Assembly: GCF_900636915.1 (NCBI RefSeq)
Contig: NZ_LR134327.1
Span: 744,001 to 808,000, forward strand
Source: Aggregatibacter aphrophilus ATCC 33389
Lineage (GTDB): Bacteria; Pseudomonadota; Gammaproteobacteria; Enterobacterales; Pasteurellaceae
Reading direction: 5' to 3'
DNA: 64,000 bases
This document shows, in pieces, positions 49,852 to 61,801 of the stretch. The stretch's first letter is position 1. Every line of letters starts with the position of its first letter. The position numbers and the translations under genes were made by a program. The notes below the pieces were generated by a model. That model was given only the letters and a program-made list of their open reading frames with translations. It ran no database searches and was not told where the DNA came from.

Positions 49852-50050
49852 TTATTTGAATACTACAGCGTCTTTCGGTTCAAATTTAATAGCGTCAATC
49901 GGCGAATTATCACTAAAGAATTGGAATAAAAATGAGTTTTAAATCCTTCCCCTCAAATGTCTTGCAAGTAACGGCATCAACAATAACATCACTTGCCGCA
50001 AAAGTCACATTGGATAAGCTTAATAGAAATAGAAAGAAGAATTTTTTCAT
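49852..50050 (-). pseudogene. Small secreted protein ORF upstream of pheA, frameshifted
   Basis: From the ATG at 50050 the frame encodes a clear signal peptide, MKKFFFLFLLSLSNVTFAA, then SDVIVDAVTCKTFEGKD. It stops with TAG at 49913 after 45 residues. The next frame carries [20 protein letters not shown] and FK and ends with TAA at 49852, ten bases before the pheA ATG. I think one frame was once continuous (about 65 aa). I do not recognise the family. The phenylalanine-rich start also recalls phe leader peptides, but I see no terminator/antiterminator structure, and the region after the signal peptide looks like real mature protein. The plus-strand frame over the same DNA is a shadow. Confidence 0.45.
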
Positions 50051-50173
50051 TTGGTTTTCTCTATTAGGTTATGGATTATCGGTATTCATTAAATCGAAAA
50101 ACAAACAAAAACATTTTAATTTCTAACCGCACTTTTTTATAAGCCGCACTGATAAAATGCCTTTTAAAGGATA

Positions 50174-50206
50174 AAAAAAGCTATATTTCATTGAAATATA
50201 GCTTTT
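50174..50206 (-). terminator. Terminator after lpxC, end of the dcw cluster
   Basis: AAAGCTATATTTCA and TGAAATATAGCTTT form a 14-bp stem with almost no loop; on the minus strand it ends in TTTTT. It closes the long transcription unit. Confidence 0.8.
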
Positions 50207-50219
50207 AAGAAAATATTTT

Positions 50220-51137
50220 TTAAATCAAAACTTGGGCCGGTGCAACATAACCTTGTGGCACTTGTCGCTTGTCATCAAAGGTAACGAACTCCCAAGCCTC
50301 CTGATTTGCCAACACAGATCTTAACAGCTTGTTGTTTAAACCATGCCCTGATTTGTAGGCTTTGAAATCACCAATGATGTTATAACCACACATATATAAA
50401 TCACCGATAGCATCTAACATTTTGTGACGAACTAATTCGTCTTTAAAACGCAAGCCGTCTTCATTTAAAATACGATAATCATCAAGCACAATGGCATTAT
50501 CCAAACTACCGCCTAAAGCCAAACCTTGAGATTGAAGATATTCGATATCTTTCATAAAACCAAAGGTTCTGGCGCGACTAATTTGCTGAACAAAGGCCTG
50601 TGCAGAAAAATCCATCACATAATTACGCACATCTTTGTTAATGGCCGGATGATTAAAATCAATGGTAAAGTTCAAACGGAAACCATTATAAGGGGAAAAC
50701 TCCGCCCACTTATCACCATCCTCTACGCGTACTTTTTGTTTAATACGAACAAATTTCTTCGGTGCATTTTGCTCTTCAATGCCCGCATCAAGTAATAAAT
50801 AAATAAACGGACTTGCACTACCATCCATAATTGGAATTTCCGGCGCATCCACTTCAACAATAATATTGTCAATACCTAAACCAGCTAACGCCGCGTTTAG
50901 ATGCTCAACAGTTGAAATGCGTACACCTTCTTCGTTCACTAAGCAAGTACAAAGCATGGTATCACGCACTGAATTTGCATTGGCTGGGAATGTCACCGGC
51001 GGGTTTAAGTCAGTACGACAATAAACTACACCGGTATTCGGCATTGCCGGACGCAAAATTAGGGTAACTTTGTTTCCACTATGCAAACCGACACCGGTCA
51101 CTTTAATACTTTTTTTTAAAGTTCTTTGCTTAATCAT
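50220..51137 (-). CDS. lpxC: UDP-3-O-acyl-N-acetylglucosamine deacetylase
   Basis: This 305-aa zinc enzyme catalyses the first committed step of lipid A synthesis. The zinc ligands are His79 in [16 protein letters not shown] and the His and Asp of [18 protein letters not shown], near 238-242. [13 protein letters not shown] near 99-111 is another signature. Length equals the E. coli protein. It is the last gene of the dcw cluster, as in E. coli, 43 bp after ftsZ. Confidence 0.97.
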   Translation of the reverse strand: MIKQRTLKKSIKVTGVGLHSGNKVTLILRPAMPNTGVVYCRTDLNPPVTFPANANSVRDTMLCTCLVNEEGVRISTVEHLNAALAGLGIDNIIVEVDAPEIPIMDGSASPFIYLLLDAGIEEQNAPKKFVRIKQKVRVEDGDKWAEFSPYNGFRLNFTIDFNHPAINKDVRNYVMDFSAQAFVQQISRARTFGFMKDIEYLQSQGLALGGSLDNAIVLDDYRILNEDGLRFKDELVRHKMLDAIGDLYMCGYNIIGDFKAYKSGHGLNNKLLRSVLANQEAWEFVTFDDKRQVPQGYVAPAQVLI

Positions 51138-51180
51138 AATTTTTCTCTTAACTTATTGTTATACAACAAGATAATTCTTT

Positions 51181-52464
51181 TTATTTGTCATTATTGCGCA
51201 TAAAATCACGCACATTAAACAGCGAATCAACATTTGCAGGAACTGGTTTTTCTACAGGCTGTGCACTTTGATTATGGTTAGATAAATTATTCACATCTTG
51301 TGGAGCATGACCATAACTTGTTGTTCTAGTTCCCAACCCACCGAAAGAAGTATTAATAGGTTGAAGACCCGGCTGTACTGTTGTTTGTGTTGTTTGAGGG
51401 CGTGGTGGAATTTGAATTTCCGGCGCATCTTCTGGATCACCTATACCTGTTGCAACAATCGTTACTCGAATTTCATCTACCATATCAGGAACTAAGGTTG
51501 TACCAATTACCACCGTTGCTTCTTCAGAAGCAAAAGCCTTAATGGTATCACCCACAGCATAGAATTCCGCTAAACCTAAATCCATACCAGCCGTAATATT
51601 TACCAACACACCTTTCGCACCGGATAAATCAACACGTTCTAATAAATCACTTTTCACTGCGATTTTAGCCGCATCTTCTGCACGACCTTCCCCTGGAGAA
51701 CCTAGAGCAGAACCAAAACCGATCATCGCTTGCCCCATTTCGGACATAACAGTACGCACATCGGCAAAGTCCACATTGATTAGCCCCGGAGAAGTAATCA
51801 TATCGGAAATACCGGTAACAGAATTACGCAACACATCATTTGCAGCAGAAAATGCCTGCATCAATGTTGCATTCTTTGGCATTACTTTCGCTAATTGTTC
51901 ATTTGGAATAATAATAAGGGAATCCACATGTTTAGATAACTCTTTAATTCCCATTTCTGCGAACATCATCCGTTTCTTACCTTCAAATGCAAATGGCTTA
52001 GTTACCACAGCAACGGTAAGAATACCTAATTCTTTAGCAATTTGGGCAACTATCGGCGCAGCCCCAGTACCAGTACCACCGCCCATACCGGCTGCGATGA
52101 ATACCATGTCGGCCCCTTCCAACATTTGACGAATAGCATCTTGATCATCTTCGGCAGCTTTACGACCAACATTTGGATTTGCACCAGCCCCTAATCCTTT
52201 GGTGGTATTGGCACCAATTTGAACAGTTTGTTGAACTTGGCTCTTGCGCAATGCCTGAGCATCGGTATTGATAGCGTAGAAGATGATTTTACCGTGTTCA
52301 TCGGTACTCATCATTGTTTCATCTACCAAAGTACCGTCAATATTGTCTCTAACCATAGTCGCAACCATATGGTTCACAGCATTACCACCGCCGCCACCAA
52401 CGCCTACGACTTTAATCAGCGCGCCATTCATTTCACCAAGATCATAATCCACCGGTTCAAACAT
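51181..52464 (-). CDS. ftsZ: Cell division GTPase FtsZ
   Basis: This 427-aa tubulin homologue forms the Z ring. The GTP signature GGGTGTG is at 128-134, and [15 protein letters not shown] near 20-34 is the nucleotide loop. Compared with E. coli FtsZ there are about 19 extra residues between HMV (32-34) and [10 protein letters not shown] (63-72), in the first part of the GTPase domain. H. influenzae FtsZ has a similar insert, as I remember it, so this seems to be a Pasteurellaceae feature. A flexible linker ([16 protein letters not shown]) leads to a short tail, [13 protein letters not shown], the binding site for FtsA and ZipA. GGAG precedes the ATG. Confidence 0.97.
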   Translation of the reverse strand: MFEPVDYDLGEMNGALIKVVGVGGGGGNAVNHMVATMVRDNIDGTLVDETMMSTDEHGKIIFYAINTDAQALRKSQVQQTVQIGANTTKGLGAGANPNVGRKAAEDDQDAIRQMLEGADMVFIAAGMGGGTGTGAAPIVAQIAKELGILTVAVVTKPFAFEGKKRMMFAEMGIKELSKHVDSLIIIPNEQLAKVMPKNATLMQAFSAANDVLRNSVTGISDMITSPGLINVDFADVRTVMSEMGQAMIGFGSALGSPGEGRAEDAAKIAVKSDLLERVDLSGAKGVLVNITAGMDLGLAEFYAVGDTIKAFASEEATVVIGTTLVPDMVDEIRVTIVATGIGDPEDAPEIQIPPRPQTTQTTVQPGLQPINTSFGGLGTRTTSYGHAPQDVNNLSNHNQSAQPVEKPVPANVDSLFNVRDFMRNNDK

Positions 52465-52547
52465 ACTTATTCTCCGTCAATGCCGACACATTATCAGCAT
52501 ATATTAAAACCCAAATTGTTCATATTGTAGATGAAAAATTAAAATTC

Positions 52548-53828
52548 TCAAAATTCCGACCGCACTTTATTAAAAATTTTTTTCACCACGTTGCCGCAAG
52601 CACTTAAAAATCCGCCACCAGAATGTTCCTCATTTATTGGACCTTCATCTTCATTACTATGTTCATATTGTAATAATCCAATGACTGTTGCATACTGTGG
52701 TTTATTTACATAATCCGTTAGACCGGTAATATTTAATGGACTACCAACACGCACTTGAGCATGAGTACCAAATACTTCGGCGGCACATTCTTTTAAGTCT
52801 TCAATTTGTGCACCACCGCCGGTAATCACAATTCCAGCAATAAGTTCACATTTCATATTTTTAGAATCTAAGTCAGCTTTTAAGTAAAGTAGTTCATTTT
52901 TTACTAAACCTAATAATTCTTTATAACGGGCAGAAGTAACTATTGAAAGCTGATCTCGGGTTAATGTACGCGGACCGCGCCCCCCGATACTGGACACTTC
53001 AATTTTTTTATCGGCATGATGTTTTGGTGGGCTAAATGCGCTACCATGATTGACTTTAATGCTTTCAGCCTCCATTCGTGAGGTAGCACAAGCATAGGCA
53101 ATATCATCGGTAACACGATTACCGGCATAAGGGATAACCTTACTAAAACGCAATGCGCCGTTAATATACACCATAATGTCCATGGTACCGGCACCGAAAT
53201 CGATTAAGCATACGCCCAAATCTTTTTCATCTTCAGTCAATACGGAATAACTTGAGGCTAAACCGGAAAATACAATTTTATCTACTTTTAATTTGCAACG
53301 TTCTACTGCTTTTTTCAAATTGTTTAGCCAATCTTGGTGGCAGGCAATTAAATGGGTTTGCGCTTTTAAACGCACGCCTTGCAAACCAAGCGGGTTTTTA
53401 ATATTCATTTGTTTATCAACGGCAAATTCTTGTGGAATGATATGTAATAAAGACAGGCCTTCCGGCATTTTCACCGAGCTGGCTGTATGAATAGCGGAAT
53501 CAATTTCGTCTTGTGTGACCTCACCTTCGGCAATCGGCACAAAGCCATTTTCATTTAAACTTTGAATATGCTCACCTGTGATGGCTAGGGTTACGCTCAT
53601 AATACGACAATCAGCTACCGATTCGGCAGCTTCAATTGCACGTTGAATAGAAGTTACCACCGCATTTAAATCGGTAATACTCCCTTTATCAATACCTTTT
53701 GAGGGGCAACTGCCAACACCAAGCACATTTACCACACCATCAGGCAACACTTCCCCCACCACGGCAACAACTTTCGATGTACCGACTTCTAATCCTACAA
53801 TAGTCTTTGATTCCACAATTTTAGACAT
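52548..53828 (-). CDS. ftsA: Cell division protein FtsA
   Basis: This 426-aa actin-like protein tethers FtsZ to the inner membrane. Phosphate and ATP motifs are [15 protein letters not shown] near 12-26, [14 protein letters not shown] near 208-221 and [15 protein letters not shown] near 335-349. The C-terminus [15 protein letters not shown] is the expected amphipathic membrane helix. An uptake signal sits in the ftsA-ftsZ gap, at the end of the gene. It follows ftsQ by 21 bp. Confidence 0.96.
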   Translation of the reverse strand: MSKIVESKTIVGLEVGTSKVVAVVGEVLPDGVVNVLGVGSCPSKGIDKGSITDLNAVVTSIQRAIEAAESVADCRIMSVTLAITGEHIQSLNENGFVPIAEGEVTQDEIDSAIHTASSVKMPEGLSLLHIIPQEFAVDKQMNIKNPLGLQGVRLKAQTHLIACHQDWLNNLKKAVERCKLKVDKIVFSGLASSYSVLTEDEKDLGVCLIDFGAGTMDIMVYINGALRFSKVIPYAGNRVTDDIAYACATSRMEAESIKVNHGSAFSPPKHHADKKIEVSSIGGRGPRTLTRDQLSIVTSARYKELLGLVKNELLYLKADLDSKNMKCELIAGIVITGGGAQIEDLKECAAEVFGTHAQVRVGSPLNITGLTDYVNKPQYATVIGLLQYEHSNEDEGPINEEHSGGGFLSACGNVVKKIFNKVRSEF

Positions 53829-53849
53829 TTTTTACTTCACTATTAATAT

Positions 53850-54617
53850 TTAATTAACATCCACCATACCCACCGAAGCACCGGAGGCGTAACGTAAATC
53901 AACATAAGATAATTTCTTATTTTCAGGAATTTCAATCTGCGGATAAATAGTGACAAAACGATCGAGTTTAGTTTTCCAGTCGCCTCGCCCAAGTTTTAAT
54001 ACCACATCATTATCTAATACCACTTGCCATGCACCACGCGCATCAATAGCAACAGCTTTCAAATTCAAGCCTTTTTGTTTTAAATCGGCATAAATTCTAT
54101 TCCATGCATCAAGCACTTTCTCACTTTGGAAATCAGGGCCTGCTAGACGAGGCAGGTGAGTTTCTTTTAATCGACTCATAGGTAATTGAAAAACCACGCC
54201 ATCATCAGAGAGAAAATCACTTTCATTCCAAATCGCAACCGGTTTATATTCTGTGACCCAAATGCTTAATTTATTCGGCCACATTTTTCGTACAACAGCG
54301 CCTTTTACCCAAGGCATTGTCTCAATTTGCTCACGAATAATATCTGCATCCTGTCCGAAAAAACCTTTTAAGTCGCCCATTTTTAATAAAACATCTCGTA
54401 CATCCGCATCAGTAGTAAAATTTGGTGTTCCGACTAAAGCAAATGCACTAATAGGCTTACTATCTAATTTTTCTAGGAAACTTTGCCAATTTGAATAAGA
54501 ATAGAACAATATGCCAACGCATAATAGCACAAGTAATAATTTAATTTGCACAAAAACTTTTGATTTTGGCTCACCATATCTTATATTTTGTGTTGTTTTG
54601 CGTCTTAGTAAATTCAT
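53850..54617 (-). CDS. ftsQ: Cell division protein FtsQ
   Basis: This 255-aa single-pass inner-membrane protein links early and late divisome proteins and partners FtsB and FtsL. A basic cytoplasmic start is followed by one helix ([20 protein letters not shown], about 22-41), then a POTRA domain ([20 protein letters not shown], about 57-76) and the beta domain. Its ATG overlaps the ddl stop by 4 bp, so translation is coupled. Confidence 0.94.
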   Translation of the reverse strand: MNLLRRKTTQNIRYGEPKSKVFVQIKLLLVLLCVGILFYSYSNWQSFLEKLDSKPISAFALVGTPNFTTDADVRDVLLKMGDLKGFFGQDADIIREQIETMPWVKGAVVRKMWPNKLSIWVTEYKPVAIWNESDFLSDDGVVFQLPMSRLKETHLPRLAGPDFQSEKVLDAWNRIYADLKQKGLNLKAVAIDARGAWQVVLDNDVVLKLGRGDWKTKLDRFVTIYPQIEIPENKKLSYVDLRYASGASVGMVDVN

Positions 54618-55543
54618 TCCGCACTCAACTCTAAAATTTTCTCAACCAGTTGCTCAAAAGAATAGCCGACGGTTGCTGCAGATTTTGGGAATAAGCTGTG
54701 ACTGGTCATGCCCGGGTTAGTGTTGACTTCCACCAAACGGAACTTCCCTTCAGCATCGGCCATCACGTCAATACGGCTCCAACCACGACACCCGACCACA
54801 TCATAGGCCTGTTTCACCAAACGACGTAATTCCTGCTCACGCGCTTCGGTTAAGCCGGCTGGGCAAAAATATTGTGTATTATCGGAAATATATTTTGCAT
54901 TATAATCATAGAACTCGCCTTCCGGCACGATTTTAATGGAAGGCAACACTTCGCCATCCAACACCGGGACGGTGAATTCATCACCGGCAAGCCACTCTTC
55001 GATAAGTACTGTGCGATCAAATTTAAGCGCAAAATCCACCGCACTCTCTAACTCTTCAACGGTTTTCACTTTCGTTAAACCGACACTTGAACCTTCCAAA
55101 GAAGGTTTAACCATCAACGGCAAACCTAGCTTTTTGACCACAGCTATCGGGTTTAAGTTTATTCTATTTTCCGTAGTGACAATTTCCATCTCTGCCACCG
55201 GCAATCCAAAGGCCTTCCACAACATTTTAGTACGCATTTTATCCATGGTTAACGCTGACGCCATTACGCCACAACCGGTGTACGGAAGCTCAATTTGCTC
55301 CAATAACCCTTGCATCGTGCCATCTTCTCCACCGCGACCGTGTAAAATATTAAATACGCGATCAAACCCTTGTTCTTTTAATGTCGCTACCGGAAATGTT
55401 TTCGGATCAATCGGATGGGCATCATAGCCCTGTTTGCGTAACGCCTCTAATACTGCGTTGCCGGAATTTAACGAAACCTCACGTTCTGCCGATGTACCGC
55501 CAAGTAATACGGCAATCTTTTCTTGCTTTAATGTTTTACTCAT
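54614..55543 (-). CDS. ddl: D-alanine--D-alanine ligase
   Basis: This ATP-grasp enzyme of about 309 aa joins two D-Ala for the UDP-MurNAc-pentapeptide. [20 protein letters not shown] near the start, [20 protein letters not shown] near 145-164 and [20 protein letters not shown] near 260-279 are the substrate and Mg2+ sites. I chose MSKTLKQEK rather than the GTG four codons earlier. murC ends 16 bp upstream and ftsQ overlaps its end. Confidence 0.95.
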   Translation of the reverse strand: MSKTLKQEKIAVLLGGTSAEREVSLNSGNAVLEALRKQGYDAHPIDPKTFPVATLKEQGFDRVFNILHGRGGEDGTMQGLLEQIELPYTGCGVMASALTMDKMRTKMLWKAFGLPVAEMEIVTTENRINLNPIAVVKKLGLPLMVKPSLEGSSVGLTKVKTVEELESAVDFALKFDRTVLIEEWLAGDEFTVPVLDGEVLPSIKIVPEGEFYDYNAKYISDNTQYFCPAGLTEAREQELRRLVKQAYDVVGCRGWSRIDVMADAEGKFRLVEVNTNPGMTSHSLFPKSAATVGYSFEQLVEKILELSAE

Positions 55544-55559
55544 TTTGTTATCCACTTAC

Positions 55560-56990
55560 TTATTCTTTCATCCAACGTTCTACTAACTGGCGTGAAAGTT
55601 TGCTCACGCTACCGGCGCCTTGCGCCAAAATTAAATCGCCATCTTGAATAATTTGATCGAGCACGTCACCTAATTGTGCCGTATCCGATACCAAAATCGG
55701 ATCCACTTTACCCAAATTACGAATCGAACGACACAACGCCTTACTGTCCGCACCTACAATTGGCGACTCACCTGCCGGGTACACATCCAACATAATTAAG
55801 GCATCGACTTGTGACAACACTTGCACAAAATCATCAAATAAATCCCGAGTACGAGAATAACGATGTGGTTGAAAAATCATCACAACGCGCTTATTTTCCC
55901 AACCTTGGCGTGCTGCCTGAATAGTCACGCCGACCTCGGTCGGATGGTGACCATAATCGTCCACCAGCATTACTTTACCGTTCGGACGGATAAATTGTCC
56001 TAACTGATCGAAACGACGCCCTGCTCCTTGGAAATCCGCCAATGCGGCTAAAATTGCTTCGTTTTTAATGCCTTCTTCTTTCGCCACCACTAACGCTGCC
56101 GTAGCATTTAAGGCATTATGGCGTCCAGGCACATTTAATAGTACATCAATGCGTTCGCCATTCGGACAAATCACTGTGTAATGCCCTTGGAAACCGGTTT
56201 GTTGATAATCTTCAATACGATAATCAGCATTCTCGCTGAAACCATAAGTAATCACCTGACGCCCGACTTGTGGCACCAAACTCATTAAATCAGCATCATC
56301 GGCACACAACACCGCCAAACCATAAAATGGTAAATTATGTAAGAAATTCACATAGGTTTGCTTCATTTCATCGAAATCACCGTGATAGGTATCCATATGA
56401 TCCGGCTCAATATTGGTCACAATAGAAATCATCGGTTGCAAGTGCAAGAAAGAGGCGTCGCTTTCATCCGCTTCGGCAATTAAATAACGACTACAGCCCA
56501 AATGAGCGTTAGTTCCCGCCGACTTGACCAAGCCGCCATTAACAAAGGTTGGATCCAACCCGGCTTGTGCATAAATCATAGACACCATCGCCGTAGTGGT
56601 CGTTTTACCATGCGTACCGGCAACAGCGATCCCGTGACGAAAACGCATTAATTCTGCCAACATTTGGGCACGTTGGATTACCGGAATACGGGCTTTTTTG
56701 GCAGCCATCACTTCCGGGTTATCCCCATGAATCGCGGAAGAAATCACCACCACGCTGGCACCAATGATATTTTCTGCGCTATGTCCAATAAACACCTTCG
56801 CACCGGCTTTAGTCAAACGCTGAGTCACGGCGCTCTCAGCAATATCCGAGCCGGAAATGCAATACCCTTCGTTCAATAAAATTTCCGCGATGCCACACAT
56901 TCCCGCGCCACCAATACCGATAAAATGAATTTGTTTCACACGGCGCATTTCCGGAATGATGTTTCTAATCTGTTGATGATAATTGTCCAT
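55560..56990 (-). CDS. murC: UDP-N-acetylmuramate--L-alanine ligase
   Basis: This ligase of about 476 aa adds L-Ala to UDP-MurNAc, the first amino acid of the stem peptide. [20 protein letters not shown] near 17-36 is the UDP-binding Rossmann start, [20 protein letters not shown] near 117-136 the ATP P-loop. The later [10 protein letters not shown] end is typical of MurC. The chosen start [10 protein letters not shown] has AAGGGA upstream; the longer frame adds 18 codons of leader. Confidence 0.96.
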   Translation of the reverse strand: MDNYHQQIRNIIPEMRRVKQIHFIGIGGAGMCGIAEILLNEGYCISGSDIAESAVTQRLTKAGAKVFIGHSAENIIGASVVVISSAIHGDNPEVMAAKKARIPVIQRAQMLAELMRFRHGIAVAGTHGKTTTTAMVSMIYAQAGLDPTFVNGGLVKSAGTNAHLGCSRYLIAEADESDASFLHLQPMISIVTNIEPDHMDTYHGDFDEMKQTYVNFLHNLPFYGLAVLCADDADLMSLVPQVGRQVITYGFSENADYRIEDYQQTGFQGHYTVICPNGERIDVLLNVPGRHNALNATAALVVAKEEGIKNEAILAALADFQGAGRRFDQLGQFIRPNGKVMLVDDYGHHPTEVGVTIQAARQGWENKRVVMIFQPHRYSRTRDLFDDFVQVLSQVDALIMLDVYPAGESPIVGADSKALCRSIRNLGKVDPILVSDTAQLGDVLDQIIQDGDLILAQGAGSVSKLSRQLVERWMKE

Positions 56991-57051
56991 TGATATTTTC
57001 CCTTTTACTCGGCCGTTAAAAAACATTTGAAAAAACGACCGCACTTTTCGT

Positions 57052-58116
57052 TTAATTCGCTACGTCTTCAATAACGTCGGCAACCCGTTTGGCTGATAGT
57101 GGTGTTGCCATTTTTTTGGCATTTAATGCCATGGTAAGTAATTTTTCACGCTCTGCCAACAAAGGCGTTAATGCTTGTAATAGACGCTCTTCGGTAAATT
57201 CCGGCTGCTCAATAATGACTGCCGCGCCTGCATCCGCTAAATATTTCGCATTCAAAAACTGCTGACGATCTTTATGTTGAAACGGCACGAAAATTGCCGG
57301 TGTGCCCACCGCCGCCAATTCGCAGACGGTCAACGCGCCGGAGCGGCAAATGACAATGTCCGCCCACGCGTAGGCTTCCGCCATGTCGTCAATAAATTCG
57401 GTGGCAACGCCGTTGTGATTTTCCTGATAAACTTCTTCAATGCCCGCCAAATTGCCTTTGCCGACCTGGTGACGCACATAAATATCCAATCCCTGTGCGG
57501 TAAGTTTCACCGCCACCTGCGGCACGGTTTGATTCAGCACGCGTGCCCCTTGGCTACCGCCGACCACTAAAATGCGCAACGTTTTATTACGCGCGGCAAA
57601 ACGCTGTTGAGGCGCTTCCGTTTGGAATAAATCACGACGCACCGGATTGCCCACCACTTCAGCATCAGGAAAAGCATTCGGAAATGCCTGTAATACACGA
57701 GTCGCAATTTTTGACAACCAGTGGTTGGTTAGTCCCGCAATAGCATTTTGTTCATGTAAGACTACCGGCACGCCACAAAGTTTTGCGGCAATACCCCCCG
57801 GTCCGGATACATACCCCCCCATGCCTAATACGGCGTTAGGTTGATATTGTTTGATGATTCGGCGCGCCTGACACACCGCACGTAAAATCGCAAAAGGCGC
57901 GAATAATAAACTCTTGATGCCCTTGCCACGCAAACCTGAAATTTGGATAAATTCAATGGGAATACCGTGTTTTGGTACTAGTTGGGCTTCCATGCGATCT
58001 TTGGTGCCTAACCAACGGATTTCCCAGCCGTGTTGTTGTAGTTCTTGTGCAACGGCAATGGCAGGAAAAACATGTCCACCTGTTCCGCCTGCCATCACTA
58101 ATAATTTTTTACCCAT
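57052..58116 (-). CDS. murG: UDP-GlcNAc:undecaprenyl-PP-MurNAc-pentapeptide GlcNAc transferase
   Basis: This 354-aa GT28 enzyme turns lipid I into lipid II on the inner face of the membrane. The donor and acceptor loops are [20 protein letters not shown] near 5-24 and [20 protein letters not shown] near 94-113, and [20 protein letters not shown] near 185-204. Two runs of C residues (6 and 7) at 57793-57824 encode glycine in these loops. Uptake signals mark the gaps on both sides. Confidence 0.96.
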   Translation of the reverse strand: MGKKLLVMAGGTGGHVFPAIAVAQELQQHGWEIRWLGTKDRMEAQLVPKHGIPIEFIQISGLRGKGIKSLLFAPFAILRAVCQARRIIKQYQPNAVLGMGGYVSGPGGIAAKLCGVPVVLHEQNAIAGLTNHWLSKIATRVLQAFPNAFPDAEVVGNPVRRDLFQTEAPQQRFAARNKTLRILVVGGSQGARVLNQTVPQVAVKLTAQGLDIYVRHQVGKGNLAGIEEVYQENHNGVATEFIDDMAEAYAWADIVICRSGALTVCELAAVGTPAIFVPFQHKDRQQFLNAKYLADAGAAVIIEQPEFTEERLLQALTPLLAEREKLLTMALNAKKMATPLSAKRVADVIEDVAN

Positions 58117-58155
58117 ATCTTTTCTCTAAAAACACTAAAAAAAACGACCGCACTT

Positions 58156-59346
58156 TTAATCATCCCGCAATCGTGCTTGACCACCACGCATTAAGCGGTT
58201 TTCATGATCAATGCGTAGCAACATTCCAACAGTGATGGACATAATGATAATACTGGAGCCACCATAACTGATAAGCGGAAAAGTCAAACCTTTGGTTGGT
58301 AACATCCCCAGTGCCATACCTAGGTTGACGAAACCTTGGAAGAAAATCCAAAAACTGATACCGAAGGCTAAAAAGCCTTTGAAGCGCTGTTCCAAAATTA
58401 AAGATTCACGCCCGATTTTCATGGCACGGAAGACTAATAAGCCGAGTAAAATAATGATGATAAAAATGCCAAAAAAACCAAACTCTTCACCTACAATTGC
58501 CATCACGAAGTCAGTATGCGCTTCCGGCAAATATTCCAGTTTCAACACGGAATTACCTAACCCCTCGCCGAAAAAGCCGCCACGTCCGAATGCCATGAGG
58601 GAGTTGGATAATTGAAAGCCTGTACCGTAAGGGTCCTTAAACGGATCCATAAAACCGGTAATACGTTTCAGACGATAAGCGGAAGACAGCACCAACCACA
58701 CAAACATCAGCACGCCGACACCAATTAAACCGATAAACTGCCAGAAGTTGGCGCCCACGATGAATAATAAACCAAAGGTAATGATAAATAATACAACGGT
58801 ACTGCCCAGGTCAGGTTGTACTAAAAGGAAACACCCCATTAATCCCATTACCATAAAAGGCTTAAATGCACTTAATTTGCGACTGCGTACTTCGTCGTAG
58901 CGACGGGTGAAATAACTGGCGAGAAAACAGGTTAACGCTAATTTGGCAAATTCTGCAGGTTGGAAATTGAATAAAACCATCGGGATCCAACGGCGCGCAC
59001 CATTCACCTCTCGTCCGATACCGGGAATCATCACAAGAAAAAGCAAAATCAACGCAATCCCAAATAATCTCACGTGCCATTTTTCCCATTTTTCCATGGA
59101 AATTTGTAAGGTGAAATAACAGGTGATGCAGGAAAGTATAATGTAAACCACATCTCGCTTGGCAAAATAAAAAGCATCACTATACAAACGGGTACCCACC
59201 GGAATGGATGCAGATGATACTGCCAATAAACCGATTAATAGCAATACTAAATACAGCCAAAGCAACGCGCGGTCATACAACGAACTGTTTGGCGTGACTG
59301 TGGTTGCTTGCAAACTACTCTCTTTAAACTTATCCCAAAATCCCAT
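58156..59346 (-). CDS. ftsW: Lipid II polymerase FtsW
   Basis: This 396-aa SEDS family glycosyltransferase has about ten membrane helices and works with PBP3 (FtsI) at the septum. Conserved parts are FNFQPAEFAKLALTCFLASY near 125-144, the AHTDFVMAIVGEEFGFFG loop near 277-294 and FPLISYGGSSIIIMSITVGM near 355-374, which hold the catalytic and substrate residues. The N-terminal tail is cytoplasmic. murD lies 13 bp upstream. Confidence 0.95.
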   Translation of the reverse strand: MGFWDKFKESSLQATTVTPNSSLYDRALLWLYLVLLLIGLLAVSSASIPVGTRLYSDAFYFAKRDVVYIILSCITCYFTLQISMEKWEKWHVRLFGIALILLFLVMIPGIGREVNGARRWIPMVLFNFQPAEFAKLALTCFLASYFTRRYDEVRSRKLSAFKPFMVMGLMGCFLLVQPDLGSTVVLFIITFGLLFIVGANFWQFIGLIGVGVLMFVWLVLSSAYRLKRITGFMDPFKDPYGTGFQLSNSLMAFGRGGFFGEGLGNSVLKLEYLPEAHTDFVMAIVGEEFGFFGIFIIIILLGLLVFRAMKIGRESLILEQRFKGFLAFGISFWIFFQGFVNLGMALGMLPTKGLTFPLISYGGSSIIIMSITVGMLLRIDHENRLMRGGQARLRDD

Positions 59347-59359
59347 GTATTTTCCTAAT

Positions 59360-60676
59360 CTAACCTAACGACGAGCTTAATTGCGCCAAACGCGTAAATT
59401 CGTCACCACGCGCTTCAAAACAAGGGAATTGATCTAAGCTGGCACACGCCGGAGATAACAATACCATGTCCCCTGCTTGTAACTGCGGACGAATTGCCGC
59501 AATGGCTTGTTCCATGGTGTCAAATAATTGGCTTTGTGGCGAAAGTGCGGCTAACTGTTTACCATCCTGCCCAAAGCAATAACAAAAAATATGCGGTTGA
59601 TTAATTAATGTCGCCAATTCAGAAAAATCTGCGCCTTTTCCATCACCGCCAAGCAATAAATGCAATTTCCCCTTCACCTGCAAACCGGTTAAGGCCGCAA
59701 CAGTGCTTCCCACATTGGTCGCTTTAGAATCGTTAATCCAGCGTACACCATTTACCATGTGCGCCAATTGGAAACGATGATCCAACCCACCAAACTCACG
59801 AAGTGCGGTCTGAATTCCCGATAAATTTACACCCGCAGCCTGTGCCAAAGCTATCGCAGCCAATGCGTTCATATAATTATGACGTCCGCTTAGTTTCATT
59901 TCATCAATGGTCAAAATGGACTCATTACACGCCATTAAATAAGTGTGGTGTCCATCGGTTTTTAACCAATAATCCGCGTTATTTTGCGCAAAAGAGACTT
60001 GTTGTTGCGGACGTTGTGTTGTCGGCAACGTTAAAGCATCTTCCCCGTTAATGACGGCAGTTTGACAATGATCGTAAATTTTAAGTTTGGCGTGGCGATA
60101 ATCCTGTAAATCGACATAGCGGTTCATGTGATCTTCGGTGACATTTAACACCGTTGCCGCCACGGCTTTGAGAGAATAAGTGGTTTCTAATTGAAAACTG
60201 GAAAGCTCTAACACATACAAATCATGTTGTTGATTTAACAAAGAAAGCGCCGGAATACCGATGTTACCGCCCATCCCCACGCTTAATCCGCCGGCTTTTG
60301 CCATCTCCGCAACTAATGTGGTCACAGTACTTTTGCCGTTCGAACCGGTAATCGCCACAATCGGTTTATCCGCTTCACGGCAGAATAATTCAATGTCACC
60401 CACCACTTCGACGCCCGCTTGAAGTGCGGTCTGAATTTCAGGTGTTTTTACCGCAAGCCCCGGACTGATAACAATCAAATCACTTTCCAACAGCCATTGT
60501 TGATTTAAGCTACCCGTATGCAACGGAATTTCTTTGCTTAATTGATCGGCACCTGTCGGCTGTTGGCGGGTATCAATCACTCGCACATCCGCCTGTTTGG
60601 CACGTAAAAAATCCACACAAGACAATCCCGTCTTGCCTAAACCGATCACGGTGACTTTTTTATTTTGATATTGCAT
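59360..60676 (-). CDS. murD: UDP-N-acetylmuramoyl-L-alanine--D-glutamate ligase
   Basis: This 438-aa Mur ligase adds D-Glu. [20 protein letters not shown] near 7-26 is the UDP-binding part, [20 protein letters not shown] near 107-126 the P-loop, and [20 protein letters not shown] near 300-319 the C-terminal signature. Two uptake signals with a shared extension (about 59800 and 60421) encode IQTAL in two different places of the protein. mraY is 39 bp upstream. Confidence 0.96.
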   Translation of the reverse strand: MQYQNKKVTVIGLGKTGLSCVDFLRAKQADVRVIDTRQQPTGADQLSKEIPLHTGSLNQQWLLESDLIVISPGLAVKTPEIQTALQAGVEVVGDIELFCREADKPIVAITGSNGKSTVTTLVAEMAKAGGLSVGMGGNIGIPALSLLNQQHDLYVLELSSFQLETTYSLKAVAATVLNVTEDHMNRYVDLQDYRHAKLKIYDHCQTAVINGEDALTLPTTQRPQQQVSFAQNNADYWLKTDGHHTYLMACNESILTIDEMKLSGRHNYMNALAAIALAQAAGVNLSGIQTALREFGGLDHRFQLAHMVNGVRWINDSKATNVGSTVAALTGLQVKGKLHLLLGGDGKGADFSELATLINQPHIFCYCFGQDGKQLAALSPQSQLFDTMEQAIAAIRPQLQAGDMVLLSPACASLDQFPCFEARGDEFTRLAQLSSSLG

Positions 60677-60715
60677 TGAAATTCTCTCTCAAAAACGACC
60701 GCTCTTTGATTCGGC

Positions 60716-61801
60716 TTAACGCAGTTTTAAGGTGACCAAACCGATTAATACGAGCATTAATGAAATGATCCAAAAGCGCACGATAACACGCGGTTCCGGC
60801 CAGCCTTTTTTCTCAAAATGATGATGAATCGGCGCCATTAAAAAAATGCGTTGTTTGTTGCGTAATTTATAGGAGCCCACTTGAAGAATGACTGACAGGG
60901 TTTCCATCACAAACACCCCACCCATGATGAGCAATAAAAATTCCTGACGTACTAACACGGCAATCACGCCTAAAGCGCCACCTAAAGCCAACGAGCCCAC
61001 ATCGCCCATAAAAACTTGCGCAGGATAAGTGTTAAACCATAAGAACCCTAAGCCGGCACCCACAATAGCGGTACAGAATACGACTAATTCGGCACTAAAT
61101 TTAATATACGGAATGTGTAAATATTCGGCGAAGTTGACGTTACCGGTTGCCCATGCCACCAAAGCAAATGCGCCGGCAACCAACACTGTCGGCATAATAG
61201 CCAGACCATCTAAACCATCGGTGAAATTCACCGCATTACTGGATCCCACGATCACGAAATATGACAGCACAATATAAAAGACACCAAGTTGCGGCATAAA
61301 TTCTTTAAAGAATGGCACCACTAAACGGGTCGCGTCCGTATCTTTGCCCATGGCATACATCCCGAAAATCGCCACTAACGCCACTACGGACAACCAAAAA
61401 TATTTCCAACGAGCCACTAAGCCATCCGTGTTTTTACGGGTAATTTTGCGGTAATCATCTACAAAACCCACGGTGCCGTAACCGAATAATACGAATAAAC
61501 TAAACCAAACGTATGGATTTGCCAAATCCGCCCATAACAACGTGCTGACGCCGATGGCGAATAAAATCATCATACCGCCCATGGTTGGCGTACCTGTTTT
61601 CGCGAAATGGCTTTCCGGCCCGTCATTTCGTACAACCTGACCAAACTTCAACATTTGTAGGCGACGAATCACCTTGGGACCAATCCACAAAGAAAGCAAA
61701 AGTGCGGTTAATAGCGCCAAAATAGCGCGCACGGTGATGTAAGAAATAACGTGAAAATTAGAATAATATTTGGTTAAAAACTCTGCGATCCAAACTAACA
61801 T
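60716..61801 (-). CDS. mraY: Phospho-MurNAc-pentapeptide transferase
   Basis: This 361-aa membrane enzyme attaches phospho-MurNAc-pentapeptide to undecaprenyl phosphate to form lipid I. It has ten membrane helices; the catalytic Asp cluster is in [19 protein letters not shown] near 110-128 and [19 protein letters not shown] near 188-206, with the [20 protein letters not shown] end. Its start overlaps murF by 7 bp. An uptake signal lies in the N-terminal helix region. Confidence 0.97.
   Translation of the reverse strand: MLVWIAEFLTKYYSNFHVISYITVRAILALLTALLLSLWIGPKVIRRLQMLKFGQVVRNDGPESHFAKTGTPTMGGMMILFAIGVSTLLWADLANPYVWFSLFVLFGYGTVGFVDDYRKITRKNTDGLVARWKYFWLSVVALVAIFGMYAMGKDTDATRLVVPFFKEFMPQLGVFYIVLSYFVIVGSSNAVNFTDGLDGLAIMPTVLVAGAFALVAWATGNVNFAEYLHIPYIKFSAELVVFCTAIVGAGLGFLWFNTYPAQVFMGDVGSLALGGALGVIAVLVRQEFLLLIMGGVFVMETLSVILQVGSYKLRNKQRIFLMAPIHHHFEKKGWPEPRVIVRFWIISLMLVLIGLVTLKLR

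Noticed and set aside
49932-50126. 64-codon plus-strand frame near pheA
   Set aside because: It is antisense to the small secreted ORF, whose signal peptide is far more convincing, and lacks a ribosome site.
57793-57824. Runs of six and seven C in murG as phase-variable tracts
   Set aside because: murG is essential and the runs encode required glycines, so switching is implausible; runs this short are also fairly stable.
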